A stretch of DNA of 42,584 bases from Bacteroidales bacterium (GCA_023145515.1 JAGLDP010000038.1:1-42584), one strand, 5' to 3'; positions 25,787 through 34,980 are shown, numbered from the stretch's first letter. Program-made: numbers and translations. The notes: generated by a model not told the origin, from the letters alone.

Positions 25787-27173
25787 GCTAATTATCAGTA
25801 AACTTGTCTTAATAAAGAAAAACAAAGTGAAAAGAGATATTGACGAAGTTTTCAGAAGCTGGAAAAAAGAAGCAAATAGGTATCCTCTTCTGGTACGTGG
25901 TGCCAGACAGGTTGGAAAATCATATTCCATAAAAAAGTTCGGTGAAAATGAGTTTGACAATATGGTGGAGGTAAATTTTGAACAGAAACCACAATACAAT
26001 ACCTGTTTTGATACGCTGGAGCCAAAAATAATAATTGAAAACCTCTCTGTTCTTTCCAAATCAAATATTATTCCTGGAAAAACACTCCTGTTTTTTGACG
26101 AAATACAAGATTGTCCGAATGCAATTAGTGCTTTGCGATATTTCTATGAACAGATGCCAGAGCTGCATGTTATTGGTGCAGGCTCATTATTAGAATTTGC
26201 GATATCTCAAGAAGATTTCAGGATGCCTGTAGGCAGGGTTCAGTACCTGTATATGAAACCACTTTCCTTTTTAGAGTTTCTTGATTCTATTGGAGAGAAC
26301 AGAAGCAGAAAAATAATTGAAACATCTACATGGGATAATCTTCCGTCTCCTGTTATCCACAAACATCTTATTTCACTTATTAGAAAATATTCCATAATTG
26401 GCGGAATGCCGGCAGTTGTTTCAGAATATGCATCTACTTCCAATCTGGATAAATGCTTTCGAATCCAAACGATTATTATTCAAACTTACCGTGATGATTT
26501 TGGTAAATACGCCAGTAAAGTGAAGCACAAATATCTTGAAAAGATTTTCTTTGCTGTTCCTAAAATGATTGGAAGGAAGTTTAAATACTCTCACGTTGAT
26601 GCCAGCATGCAATCTCGTGACTTAAAAGGGGCGTTAGAACTTTTGGAAAAGGCAGGAGTGGTTTTGAGGATTAAACAGACAAGTGGTGAAGGTTTGCCCC
26701 TTGAAGCTAATGCCAAAGAGAGGCACTTTAAAACAATTTTTCTTGATATTGGCTTAATGCAAAATATGTGCGGACTAAGTAGTGAAATACTATTTTCTAC
26801 TGATGAAAGTTTTATAAAAGTAAATGAAGGGGCTATTGCTGAACAACTTACAGCTCAGGAGTTATTAGCATATCGTGATTATTATCTGTCCCCGGCACTA
26901 TTTTACTGGGCTCGCGAAGCACGGAATAGTAGTGCCGAAATCGACTATATCATTCCAAGTGGCTCATATGCTTTACCAATTGAAGTAAAAGCAGGAAAAA
27001 CCGGCTCTTTTCGAAGCATGCATATCTATCTTGAGAAATATCATTTGCCTGCTGGTATTAGAATCTCGCAGCTTGAGTTTAATAAAATTCTGCCAATTAT
27101 ATCAATACCATTCTATGCAATAAAAAGGATAGCTCACTTAACCCAATCCGGAATCCCACCATTTTTCTCCTGA
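25785..27173 (+). CDS. AAA ATPase with DUF4143 C-terminal domain, copy 2
   Basis: ATPase of the same family as 20924-22177 but a different subgroup. Walker A is GARQVGKS, Walker B LLFFDEIQDC, then GAGSLLEFA and GRVQYLYMKPLSFLEFL typical of AAA_14. The nuclease-like motif is SSAEIDYIIPSG followed by PIEVKAGK. The start is uncertain: ATG 25785 adds an odd hydrophobic lead, and GTG 25827 (VKRDIDEVFRSWKKE) fits the family better. The last dozen residues (HLTQSGIPPFFS) are the antisense reading of the sulfatase remnant's C-terminus, so the native stop codon was lost when this gene was joined to that sequence. Confidence 0.85.
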   Translation: MLIISKLVLIKKNKVKRDIDEVFRSWKKEANRYPLLVRGARQVGKSYSIKKFGENEFDNMVEVNFEQKPQYNTCFDTLEPKIIIENLSVLSKSNIIPGKTLLFFDEIQDCPNAISALRYFYEQMPELHVIGAGSLLEFAISQEDFRMPVGRVQYLYMKPLSFLEFLDSIGENRSRKIIETSTWDNLPSPVIHKHLISLIRKYSIIGGMPAVVSEYASTSNLDKCFRIQTIIIQTYRDDFGKYASKVKHKYLEKIFFAVPKMIGRKFKYSHVDASMQSRDLKGALELLEKAGVVLRIKQTSGEGLPLEANAKERHFKTIFLDIGLMQNMCGLSSEILFSTDESFIKVNEGAIAEQLTAQELLAYRDYYLSPALFYWAREARNSSAEIDYIIPSGSYALPIEVKAGKTGSFRSMHIYLEKYHLPAGIRISQLEFNKILPIISIPFYAIKRIAHLTQSGIPPFFS

Positions 27174-27304
27174 GCATAATACTTCTCGTGGAATGGCCAG
27201 GTCTTACTCATAGATGCTCCTTCGTTGACCATTAGCGGACGGGCATAGAAAGGATTCCCTTTCTCTCCGTTTATCCAGAGAAATTTCAAGGCCTCATTGA
27301 AAAA
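27131..27304 (-). pseudogene. Internally deleted sulfatase remnant
   Basis: The minus strand carries two pieces of a close relative of the sulfatase at 23911-25329. FFNEALKFLWINGEKGNPFY joins directly to ARPLMVNEGASMSKTWPFHE and the terminal GGIPDWVK. About 690 bp between them (matching roughly 24021-24707 of the intact gene) are missing, and the joint falls in a shared GC(T/C)CGT. The catalytic N-terminal half is absent. An in-frame ATG at 27325 makes a 63-codon frame that should not be called a gene. Its 3' end overlaps ATPase copy 2. Confidence 0.88.
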
Positions 27305-27375
27305 AGGAGAGTTCTCACAAATCATCAGGAGACCAGGAGGGATTATAACAAGCCTGGTAATACGAAACTGAATGT

Positions 27376-28497
27376 TTACTTTAATATTTCTTCAATATTT
27401 GCAGGATGTATAGTCATAAACTTGTTAACCGGGTAGGCTTTTGAAAACGTAAGGGGAATTTTTGATGTTTTTCGAGGATTCACTTTAAATTCATAAACAT
27501 TAAAAGCACCATCCTTCTCCTCAATCAGATCAATTTCCTGTTGCTGACTTGTTCTCCAAAAGTATGTTTGACCGTAAAAATTCTGGTATGACAGATGCTT
27601 CATTCGTTCACCTATGATGAAGTTTTCCCAAAGAGCCCCCTGGTCAGTTCTGTTCTCCCAGGGTAAAAAGTTTCCAATAATCGCATTTCTTATCCCATTA
27701 TCCCAGAAATAAACCTTTTTTCCCTTTTTGATTTCGTTCCTGACGTTCCTGCTTAAGGAATTCAACTTGTATATAATGAATGCCTTTTCGAGCAAATCTA
27801 TATACCTTTCCACTGTTTCCTTATCCACTCCTACAAGTTGGGCCAGTTCATTGTATGAAACCTCACACCCTAACTGCAAGGCCAGAACCCTTAATAACTT
27901 ATCAAGTACAACTGGTTTTTTAATTATACCAAAAGATAAAATATCTTTATATAAATAGCTAGATGCCAACTCCTTCAGCAGTGCAACTTCTTGTCCAGCA
28001 CTAGTAACTACCTCCGGATAATATCCAAAAACAAGGCGCTGTGGGAGCAATCTTCTTTCCTTCAGGAGTCCGTTATGCTGAATCATTTCACCGAGCGACA
28101 ATGGATGTATATGGAATTCGAGCTTACGACCGGTTAGGGGCTCATTTATTGTGTTCGCCAATTCCAGAGAAGACGAACCGGTGACATATAGATGAATTCC
28201 CTGAATTCTGTCTGTTATTAACTTCAGGGTGATCCCGATATTGGGAATCATCTGAGCTTCGTCAATAATAATCAAAGTCTTCCCGGCAAAAATACTCTTT
28301 AACCTCTCAGAATTAGGATTAGACATTAACTCCCTTATGTCAGGTTCATCACCATTTAACACCAGCTTATCCTGTCTTTCTTTTGTAAGCTCCTGCAGTA
28401 GAGTGGTTTTCCCCACCTGTCTGGAGCCAAGAATAATTATTGCTTTATCCGACGGCCCCCTTTGCCTGATTGTTTCTAAGAGAATTCTTTCAATCAT
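27376..28497 (-). CDS. AAA ATPase with DUF4143 C-terminal domain, copy 3
   Basis: Third member of the family in 8 kb, 373 residues, complete. Walker A is GSRQVGKT, Walker B LIIIDEAQMIP, then YVTGSSSLELA and GRKLEFHIHPLSLGEMI. The C-terminal nuclease-like motif is QQEIDLIEEKDGAFNVYEFK. I use the ATG at 28497 (MIERILLETIRQ); the TTG at 28503 is not needed. An exact TAnnTTTG box (TATATTTG, 28508-28501) ends only 4 bp before this ATG, so if used the transcript would be almost leaderless. It lies between the sulfatase remnant and the intact permease gene. Confidence 0.9.
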   Translation of the reverse strand: MIERILLETIRQRGPSDKAIIILGSRQVGKTTLLQELTKERQDKLVLNGDEPDIRELMSNPNSERLKSIFAGKTLIIIDEAQMIPNIGITLKLITDRIQGIHLYVTGSSSLELANTINEPLTGRKLEFHIHPLSLGEMIQHNGLLKERRLLPQRLVFGYYPEVVTSAGQEVALLKELASSYLYKDILSFGIIKKPVVLDKLLRVLALQLGCEVSYNELAQLVGVDKETVERYIDLLEKAFIIYKLNSLSRNVRNEIKKGKKVYFWDNGIRNAIIGNFLPWENRTDQGALWENFIIGERMKHLSYQNFYGQTYFWRTSQQQEIDLIEEKDGAFNVYEFKVNPRKTSKIPLTFSKAYPVNKFMTIHPANIEEILK

Positions 28498-28621
28498 GCA
28501 CAAATATAATGATTTTATATCGTAACCGAATAATATTATGTTATTTTTCGTATCTCTTCGAGAATCATGTATTCATCAGCAATAAATATCTTCTTATAAG
28601 CATCCCGGTTTTTGACTACTT

Positions 28622-31600
28622 CTATTCACTTTTTAAAACCAATGCCAAATTCTCTTTTCTCATGGAGAAACTGGCAAAAATTGAAATCCAGATTAATCCG
28701 TTTAGTATGATTAAAGCAATTAATCCAATTAGTGAGGTGACTTGTACTTCGCTTCCCGGACTGATTAATCCCGGGAAAACTGCTGTTATTGCTGATATTG
28801 ATCCTATCAGAATTCCCAGAATCATTAAACCAGAGAATTCTATTAAAATTCCTGTGAAGATCTTATGCCGTGGTATCCCTATTGCTCTTTGCAAAGCAAT
28901 CTCCTGTTGGCGTTCCTGGACACTTCTGGCCAGTACTATCCCTAATCCGAGAGTGCCAATCAACAATCCCAATGCTCCCAATAACAAGAATATCGAGAGG
29001 TAGGTATTCTCAACTGAACTGAACTCTGCTAATCGTTCTGGTGTAAATTGCAGATTTAGTCCAAAATCTCTAAGTCCTGAATTTAGCTCTTCGGCTATTT
29101 CCCCCTGGATAGCAGGATCACCTTCGACCAGAAAAATACCGGAGCCGCTTGAGCTGGGGTAATGCTTAATAAAATTATCCTCTGATATTATTAGATTGCC
29201 CTGGAAAATTGAACTAACCAGACCTCCGATTAGTACAATACCATACTCCTCACCTAACTGATCAGTATACCATAATGTATCGCCAACAGACTTCATTAAA
29301 CTCCACTGAATTATGGTTTGATCAGCAATCCCCGGAATAATATTCCCTTCAAATTCCTGATCCAATGATCCCCAGGGATTCTCCTCATCCAGATATGGTG
29401 TTTTCGTTGCAAAACTGAACCTGCCCGATAAGAACTCAGGATCAACACCCAGCAAGCGGGGATGAGAAACTGCATGCAGGTTCAGGCAGCTGGCATCATC
29501 ACCATCAGCTACCCTGATCTGTACAAACTCGGTTGATTGATCCATAGAATAACTACTTTGGGTTTCCTGGTCATTTAAGTCCTGTAATACCGGGACTGTG
29601 GTCTCTGCAAAAAAGAGAAATCCACCGGTTCCGCTTTCCTTGCTTATTTCTGTACCAAAGGGATTCTTTCGATTGGCACCAACTGTAACTATCAAAAAGG
29701 TTCCCAGCGCCAGGAGTAATATAATGGAAAAGCTTCGTCCCCGGTTTCTTACGGCATTCTTCCATGCCAGTCTCCAATTGCTTGTCTTATTGGAAGCGGA
29801 TTTATCAAGATGGTAAAACAACAAGTCTGTTGAAAGACTTAATGAAAGCAGTAGCAATCCTCCTGCCATAAAAAAGCTGGTTGGATCATAGGATTTATTC
29901 TGCAATACCTGCCACATCAAGATCATAATTGCGATGATTCCTGAAAGAATAGCTACATAGGTTTCGAGGTTCTTGAATCCTTTTGTCCGGGATCCGAATC
30001 CACCCTTCTTTAACTGTGCAAGCTGTTTATTCAGAAGTGTGTTAACAGCAAAAAATAATCCTGTTATTCCGATAAGCACACTGATTCCATAGCCAGTTGC
30101 AAGAGTTCCAGGATTCAAACGCAGGCTAATCACATCAGTTCTGATAATACCCTGCCAGATCCCGTTTAATCCGGCAAAAATAAGCTCATTATAGGCCCAT
30201 GTCAACAGTAAACCCAGCAATCCTCCCACTATGGATATTAGTCCAATTTCCGCCAATAAACTACCTCTGATAAAACTTTTGGTCAACCCAATTGATCGCA
30301 TTACTCCAATTTGCTCTACCCTACTCTGGATCGTCAGATTATAGAGTAAAAGACTAAGAATTACTCCGGCCAGCAGAACAAAAAAGCTCAATCCGAGAAA
30401 TAACTCACCAAAATCCACTCCTTCCAGAGCTGCTCTCTGACCTGATTCACGGGCATCAAGCACCACAAATCCCAGCTTTCTGATCTGAAAATCTTTGCTG
30501 AATTGATCTTGAAATGTCTTCTCTGAAAAGTCAGGGCCTTTATATCGAACTGCTGTGAGGGAGCCAAAACGATTAGACCAAAGTTCGTTCGCAGTTGACA
30601 GGGCCACAAAAGCTTTAGGACTACCCTTCCATTCATCCCAGTAGTCTTCGTCTTTATCCCTGATAGATTCCAGATCGATTGGCACTCCGGTTTCCCAGTC
30701 GCGGCAATTCCCGGCATCAGATAAACCCGGTAAATCTGGTGTCAGGCTCGGGTCGGCAAAACGCCCTTTCATGGCTTCAATACTTTTTATACTGAAACTA
30801 ACATCCTTCACAGTAAGGCGCCGTAATGGTCCAACCTCATAGTAAGTAATTGTCAAACTATCTCCAACGTCAACCTTTAGATCATCTGCCAACCATTTGT
30901 TTATGACAAGCTCTTCCCGTCCGCATTCAGCATCCGGCAGGGTAGAAAGAAAAGAATACGGGGTGGTAACATTATTGGCCTCAATCTTATTGACAAAGTA
31001 AGACACAATAGGCTCTGCTGACCATTGAGTATTAAGCAATTGATCGACAAGAACATCATCAAGAAACACCCGATCTGAAGTTATTTCCCATTCTTGTTCA
31101 TTGAGTGTTTCTTTAATTTTCAGACCCAGATCTCCTAATTCCCATGTGTTCTGCAGGCTCTCTTCAATCTGTTCAGTTTCTATCCCTGATCCGGCGATGA
31201 GAAGAGTGTTCACCTGGCCGTTCAGTTCCATCAACCGATCCAGACGAGTTAAAGAAATGAATGCGTTGAAAGGAGCAGTTTGTGAATTGTGAAGACTAAA
31301 ACGTGCCATTTGGTTTTGGTCTGCAATTGCCTTAACCGTCAGCCGCAGAGACATGCTTATCTCCTCATCCGAAACAAAAGGGGCATTCAAAGGAATCAGG
31401 CTGGCTTTTCTTATTCTGAAAAGGACGGGTTCGCCTATCTTAAGATCAAGACGTTTAGCCAGATTTTCTGAAATAATAACTTCATCATCGCTTATGTCTG
31501 CAAACCAGTTTTCTAAACCAAAAACCTTATCGGTCTGATCATTCACCCCCAAAACCTGGACTTTGGGCAAACGTTTTTGTCCGCCATCTACAACAGCACT

Positions 31601-31876
31601 ACCCTCTAACAGTAAAACCGGAGCCACTGAAACATCAAGATCTTTCTCCATGCGAAAAGCCAGTTGGCGGGTAAAAAACCTGTCGCCGGCATTCAGGGTG
31701 TGAGTCATTTCACCCAAACGCAGATCAACTAATCGTTGCAGGCTGTATTGCATACTGTCTCCAACCACCAGAGCGCCGGTCAGGATAGCTGTGCTCACCG
31801 CCACGCCAATTCCAACGGCCAGGTTTTTGCGCCAGTAATAGACAAAGCTTTTAAGAATCAGTTTTATGCGACTCAT
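28622..31876 (-). CDS. FtsX/MacB-type ABC transporter permease, large
   Basis: Inner-membrane permease of about 1,084 residues with two FtsX cores. Start at ATG 31876 (MSRIKLILKSFVYYW), 4 bp after the ATPase stop; a TTG 21 bp upstream would overlap the ATPase gene. Membrane segments: N-terminal (LAVGIGVAVSTAILTGALVV), three around residues 490-600 (FFVLLAGVILSLLLYNLTI), an inner pair, a second N-terminal-like segment at about 715, and three at the C-terminus (LSIFLLLGALGLLIGTLGLG). Large extracytoplasmic domains lie between. This layout matches lipoprotein or macrolide-type mechanotransmission transporters. The substrate is unknown. It is the last gene of the redox operon, and a dead copy of its 3' end sits at 25503-25583. 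Confidence 0.9.
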   Translation of the reverse strand: MSRIKLILKSFVYYWRKNLAVGIGVAVSTAILTGALVVGDSMQYSLQRLVDLRLGEMTHTLNAGDRFFTRQLAFRMEKDLDVSVAPVLLLEGSAVVDGGQKRLPKVQVLGVNDQTDKVFGLENWFADISDDEVIISENLAKRLDLKIGEPVLFRIRKASLIPLNAPFVSDEEISMSLRLTVKAIADQNQMARFSLHNSQTAPFNAFISLTRLDRLMELNGQVNTLLIAGSGIETEQIEESLQNTWELGDLGLKIKETLNEQEWEITSDRVFLDDVLVDQLLNTQWSAEPIVSYFVNKIEANNVTTPYSFLSTLPDAECGREELVINKWLADDLKVDVGDSLTITYYEVGPLRRLTVKDVSFSIKSIEAMKGRFADPSLTPDLPGLSDAGNCRDWETGVPIDLESIRDKDEDYWDEWKGSPKAFVALSTANELWSNRFGSLTAVRYKGPDFSEKTFQDQFSKDFQIRKLGFVVLDARESGQRAALEGVDFGELFLGLSFFVLLAGVILSLLLYNLTIQSRVEQIGVMRSIGLTKSFIRGSLLAEIGLISIVGGLLGLLLTWAYNELIFAGLNGIWQGIIRTDVISLRLNPGTLATGYGISVLIGITGLFFAVNTLLNKQLAQLKKGGFGSRTKGFKNLETYVAILSGIIAIMILMWQVLQNKSYDPTSFFMAGGLLLLSLSLSTDLLFYHLDKSASNKTSNWRLAWKNAVRNRGRSFSIILLLALGTFLIVTVGANRKNPFGTEISKESGTGGFLFFAETTVPVLQDLNDQETQSSYSMDQSTEFVQIRVADGDDASCLNLHAVSHPRLLGVDPEFLSGRFSFATKTPYLDEENPWGSLDQEFEGNIIPGIADQTIIQWSLMKSVGDTLWYTDQLGEEYGIVLIGGLVSSIFQGNLIISEDNFIKHYPSSSGSGIFLVEGDPAIQGEIAEELNSGLRDFGLNLQFTPERLAEFSSVENTYLSIFLLLGALGLLIGTLGLGIVLARSVQERQQEIALQRAIGIPRHKIFTGILIEFSGLMILGILIGSISAITAVFPGLISPGSEVQVTSLIGLIALIILNGLIWISIFASFSMRKENLALVLKSE

Positions 31877-31880
31877 TGAT

Positions 31881-32561
31881 CTATTTACTTTCTTCAAGTT
31901 GTCCGTTTCTGAGAACCAATCTACGGTCCATTTTGGCAGCCAGTTCAGCAGAATGTGTAACCATGATCAAAGCAGTACCCTGCTCCTTGTGAATCTCTAA
32001 AAGCAAATCAGACAGTTTGCCAGCATTCTCCTCATCAAGGGCTCCGGTTGGCTCATCAGCCAAAAGAAGGTCTGGCTGGCTTATCAAAGCTCTGACTACT
32101 GCTGCACGTTGACACTCACCTCCTGACAATTCACCAGGCTTTTGATGTCGTTGATCCCAAACTCCAACGCGTTGCAATAATTCTTTGGCACGTGAAAGCT
32201 TATCAACATTTTTATTGCCAGCTCCCAAAGTTGGTAACAGAACATTTTCAAGAAGACTCAATTGTGGCATTAAATGATGCAGCTGAAAGACAATTCCTAT
32301 CGACTGATTACGATACTCATCAAGTTTTTTTCCGGATAATCCGGACAGGCTTACACCTGAAAAATTTATTTCACCTGCATCTGGTTTATCAAGCAAAGCG
32401 ATCAAATTGAGCAGAGTGGTTTTTCCTGATCCGGAGGGACCAACGATAGCCACGCTCTCACCTTCACTAACCTGCATACTCAAAGCATTAAGCACTTTTC
32501 GGGCCAATCTGCCATCCTTCAGGTAAAAGCTTTTATCAATATTATCAATTTGAAGCAGCAT
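31881..32561 (-). CDS. ABC transporter ATP-binding protein (LolD/MacB-like)
   Basis: Cytoplasmic ATPase for the FtsX-type permease. Walker A GPSGSGKTT (about residues 40-48), Q-loop GIVFQLHHLMPQLSLLENVL, signature LSGGECQRAAVVRAL, Walker B LLLADEPTGALD, H-loop VTHS. The length of 226 residues is normal. The gene follows the glycosyltransferase gene by 11 bp and precedes the permease start by 4 bp, so the three are co-transcribed. Confidence 0.93.
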   Translation of the reverse strand: MLLQIDNIDKSFYLKDGRLARKVLNALSMQVSEGESVAIVGPSGSGKTTLLNLIALLDKPDAGEINFSGVSLSGLSGKKLDEYRNQSIGIVFQLHHLMPQLSLLENVLLPTLGAGNKNVDKLSRAKELLQRVGVWDQRHQKPGELSGGECQRAAVVRALISQPDLLLADEPTGALDEENAGKLSDLLLEIHKEQGTALIMVTHSAELAAKMDRRLVLRNGQLEESK

Positions 32562-32572
32562 TGATCTGAGTT

Positions 32573-33880
32573 TTAGTTAATCAGTTTTTTATAGATATCT
32601 ATCAATTGCTTACCCTGGTCATAAATATTGAAGTGTTTTGCCACTCCTGATCTGCCGGCTTCTCCCATTTTTTTTATTTCCTCGGGATGATTAAGCAGAT
32701 CTGCCCAGGTATCAGCAATTTTTTCTGGCGTGTTTGGCTCATAAGTCATCCCTCCTTTTGACAGTTCAATGATCTCAGGAAATGCACCCAGAGCCGGCTG
32801 GACAACAGGCACACCCGATGCCATTGACTCTAGTAAATACAATCCGAATGCCTCGCCGTTGCGAACAGGCACTGAAATAAATGAAACCGAATCGAAAAAC
32901 CGGGTACGACCTTCCTTCTCAAAGTCCTCTTCAAAAATCACCTGATCCTGTAAACCGGCCGCTTTTATGGTTTTCCTTATTGTTTTTAATATCTCCTTGT
33001 CATCTCCGGTAGATCCACCTGTCATGATCAGTTTCACATCATCGAAACCATCCATTTTTTTCAGCTTAACAAAAGCATCAATCATGATATCTACTCCGTT
33101 TCCGTGGCACATTCTGGAGATGAAGCCGATATTTCGGGACTCGGGGACTCGGGACTCGGGACTCGGGGATTCATTGGTGCTATATTCTTCGGGGTCTACT
33201 CCTAGGTGTAGAGTGTGGAGTTTTTCTTTTGGGATGTTCATCTTCTCCTGAACCAGTTTTGAATAATACTCGCTTACACTGATATAGGCATCGATAAATT
33301 CTGAATTCTCCTCCATTAGTCCCCAGCTCCGCTTTTGAAATTTCTCCTCCATAGGATCAATCCAAACATCTTCATCCTGCAGGGAGCATATTATTGGCAC
33401 ATTCAACACCTGTTTCAGCTTAGGAGCAATTCCATTCAGGAGGGCATTAGACATATGGATAACATCCGGATTACAATTATCACCAATCCAGTTGACCATC
33501 CTGTCAAGTTCTTCATTTTGCTTTCCCTCTTCTCCCAGCAACATAGAAATGGTCATATCTTCCAGTCCGGTTGCACGGGTTGAACCGGCCATTTTTGCCG
33601 CAAACTTCAGCATAGGTCCTGAATTCAAAAATCTGTCGAACCATTTCGGTGCCTTTCTAAAAAACGGCGACATCTGCTTCAGGTAAATACTGATGGCACC
33701 GTAAAAAACCGGCACCTCTTTGACCTGGTCATCAACATCATCAAAAAGCGGTAAATACATTGGTATTTTCACTACCTCATGGTTAAGCTTTTTCAAAGCC
33801 TCAACATATTTACTATCGCGCAGACAGTTTCCGCAATAAAAACTCCCTCCGGAGCCGGGTATTATTTGTAGTATCTTCAT
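32573..33880 (-). CDS. GT4-family glycosyltransferase
   Basis: Retaining GT-B glycosyltransferase of 435 residues. The start at 33880 (MKILQIIPGSGGSFYCGNCL) forms an ATGA overlap with the stop of the preceding propeller gene. The N-terminal Rossmann half has CLRDSKYVEALKKLNHEVV; the C-terminal half has the GT4 nucleotide-sugar motif EAFGLYLLESMASGVPVVQP. Between them, at about residues 237-249, lies a GAGTCCC-type repeat tract read as ESPSPESRVPESR, exactly at the GT-B hinge before NIGFISRMCHGNG. Donor and acceptor are unknown, and its link to a redox operon is unexplained. Confidence 0.9.
   Translation of the reverse strand: MKILQIIPGSGGSFYCGNCLRDSKYVEALKKLNHEVVKIPMYLPLFDDVDDQVKEVPVFYGAISIYLKQMSPFFRKAPKWFDRFLNSGPMLKFAAKMAGSTRATGLEDMTISMLLGEEGKQNEELDRMVNWIGDNCNPDVIHMSNALLNGIAPKLKQVLNVPIICSLQDEDVWIDPMEEKFQKRSWGLMEENSEFIDAYISVSEYYSKLVQEKMNIPKEKLHTLHLGVDPEEYSTNESPSPESRVPESRNIGFISRMCHGNGVDIMIDAFVKLKKMDGFDDVKLIMTGGSTGDDKEILKTIRKTIKAAGLQDQVIFEEDFEKEGRTRFFDSVSFISVPVRNGEAFGLYLLESMASGVPVVQPALGAFPEIIELSKGGMTYEPNTPEKIADTWADLLNHPEEIKKMGEAGRSGVAKHFNIYDQGKQLIDIYKKLIN
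33135..33172 (-). repeat. In-gene GAGTCCC tandem tract at the GT-B hinge
   Basis: 38 bp of GAATCCCC, GAGTCCC, GAGTCCC, GAGTCCCC, GAGTCCCG on the coding strand, mixing 7- and 8-bp spacings. Three 7-bp units read ESRVPSP, the same cycle in any frame. It separates the two domains of the glycosyltransferase. Confidence 0.85.
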
Positions 33881-34980
33881 TTTCCAAAACAGTATATAAA
33901 TCCATCGCTTGCTGCCACCCATATTTTTCCGTTGCTAACAGCAGGATTACTAATTATTCCACTCCCAATTTCGTAATTCCATTCTATTTTTCCAGTTTCC
34001 AGGTCAAGAATCTGAAGGTCGCCCCTCATATTTGCTATAAGCACCTTATTTCCAATAATAACCGGTGATGCATCAACCCTGCTCCCTGAATTGGTTTTCC
34101 ACAACAGTCTGCCATCTATTCGGCTTAAGCAATATACATTCTTATCTCGATTACCGATGATCACCAAATCCTTACTCACAGATGGAGAACCTATGAACGG
34201 AAGATTCATGTCCTCCTCCTCAAACTTCCATTGTATTTTACCATTGATAAGGTCAACACAGGTAAAGCTTCCATCGTAATCGCCCAAATATGCCTCCCGT
34301 TCTGAAACAGCTACCGAGCTGGCAACGTAGGAAGCTACTTCAACCTTATTGTCTGGTTTTCCTGTAGCAATATCGATTACATGAAGGAAACCATCGCAAC
34401 CTCCGAAAACAGCCTTCCCATCAGAGCATCCGGCTGCTCCATTGATAAAATTATCTGATTCATATCTCCATAAACTATCCCCTGTTTCAGCATCTACACA
34501 ATGAAGATAATAATCATAGCTACCCACAACCAAGCTGGTCTTTCCATTCACAACCCAATAATTAGGAGAACCCATGATCTGATTTTCAGTAAGATATACC
34601 CATTTTTTTTGTCCGGTTTTCAAATCCAGAGCATATAAGGCTCCGTCGAGATTTCCAATAAAAACTACTCCGTCAAGAATCAAGGCCGATGCTTCGATGG
34701 CATTTTCTGTATCAAATTCCCATATCTTCTTTCCAGTCTCATCTATAGCATAAACCAATCCATCTTCAGAGCCTACCACCATAATGCCATTGCTCACCAC
34801 CGGTGAAGCCAGTATTCCTCCTCCGGGCTTCATGCTCCATAGTAGTTTCGGATTAGACGAGAATGTTTCGGTGCTAACACCCAGAAGCTGTTGATCTCCA
34901 CGGAATATTGGCCATGAGGATTGAGCCATCAGGGAGATGGTTAGGGTTAGGATGATTGCTGTTATTGTTATCTTTTTCAT
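33877..34980 (-). CDS. PQQ-like beta-propeller repeat protein, exported
   Basis: 367-residue exported propeller: signal peptide MKKITITAIILTLTISLMAQ, then SSWPIFRGDQQLLGVS, the common start of PQQ-like propellers, and seven or so repeats of the type GLVYAIDETGKKIWEFDTE, GALYALDLKTGQKKWVYLTE, YYLHCVDAETGDSLWRYESD. Whether it binds PQQ is not known; many such proteins do not. The ATG overlaps the upstream flavoprotein stop (ATGA) and its own stop overlaps the glycosyltransferase start, so it is firmly inside the operon. Confidence 0.9.
   Translation of the reverse strand: MKKITITAIILTLTISLMAQSSWPIFRGDQQLLGVSTETFSSNPKLLWSMKPGGGILASPVVSNGIMVVGSEDGLVYAIDETGKKIWEFDTENAIEASALILDGVVFIGNLDGALYALDLKTGQKKWVYLTENQIMGSPNYWVVNGKTSLVVGSYDYYLHCVDAETGDSLWRYESDNFINGAAGCSDGKAVFGGCDGFLHVIDIATGKPDNKVEVASYVASSVAVSEREAYLGDYDGSFTCVDLINGKIQWKFEEEDMNLPFIGSPSVSKDLVIIGNRDKNVYCLSRIDGRLLWKTNSGSRVDASPVIIGNKVLIANMRGDLQILDLETGKIEWNYEIGSGIISNPAVSNGKIWVAASDGFIYCFGK

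Noticed and set aside
27134-27325. 63-codon minus-strand frame as a small gene
   Set aside because: It is two joined fragments of a sulfatase without the catalytic half.
28470-29003. 177-codon plus-strand frame
   Set aside because: Antisense to the permease C-terminus; no family features.
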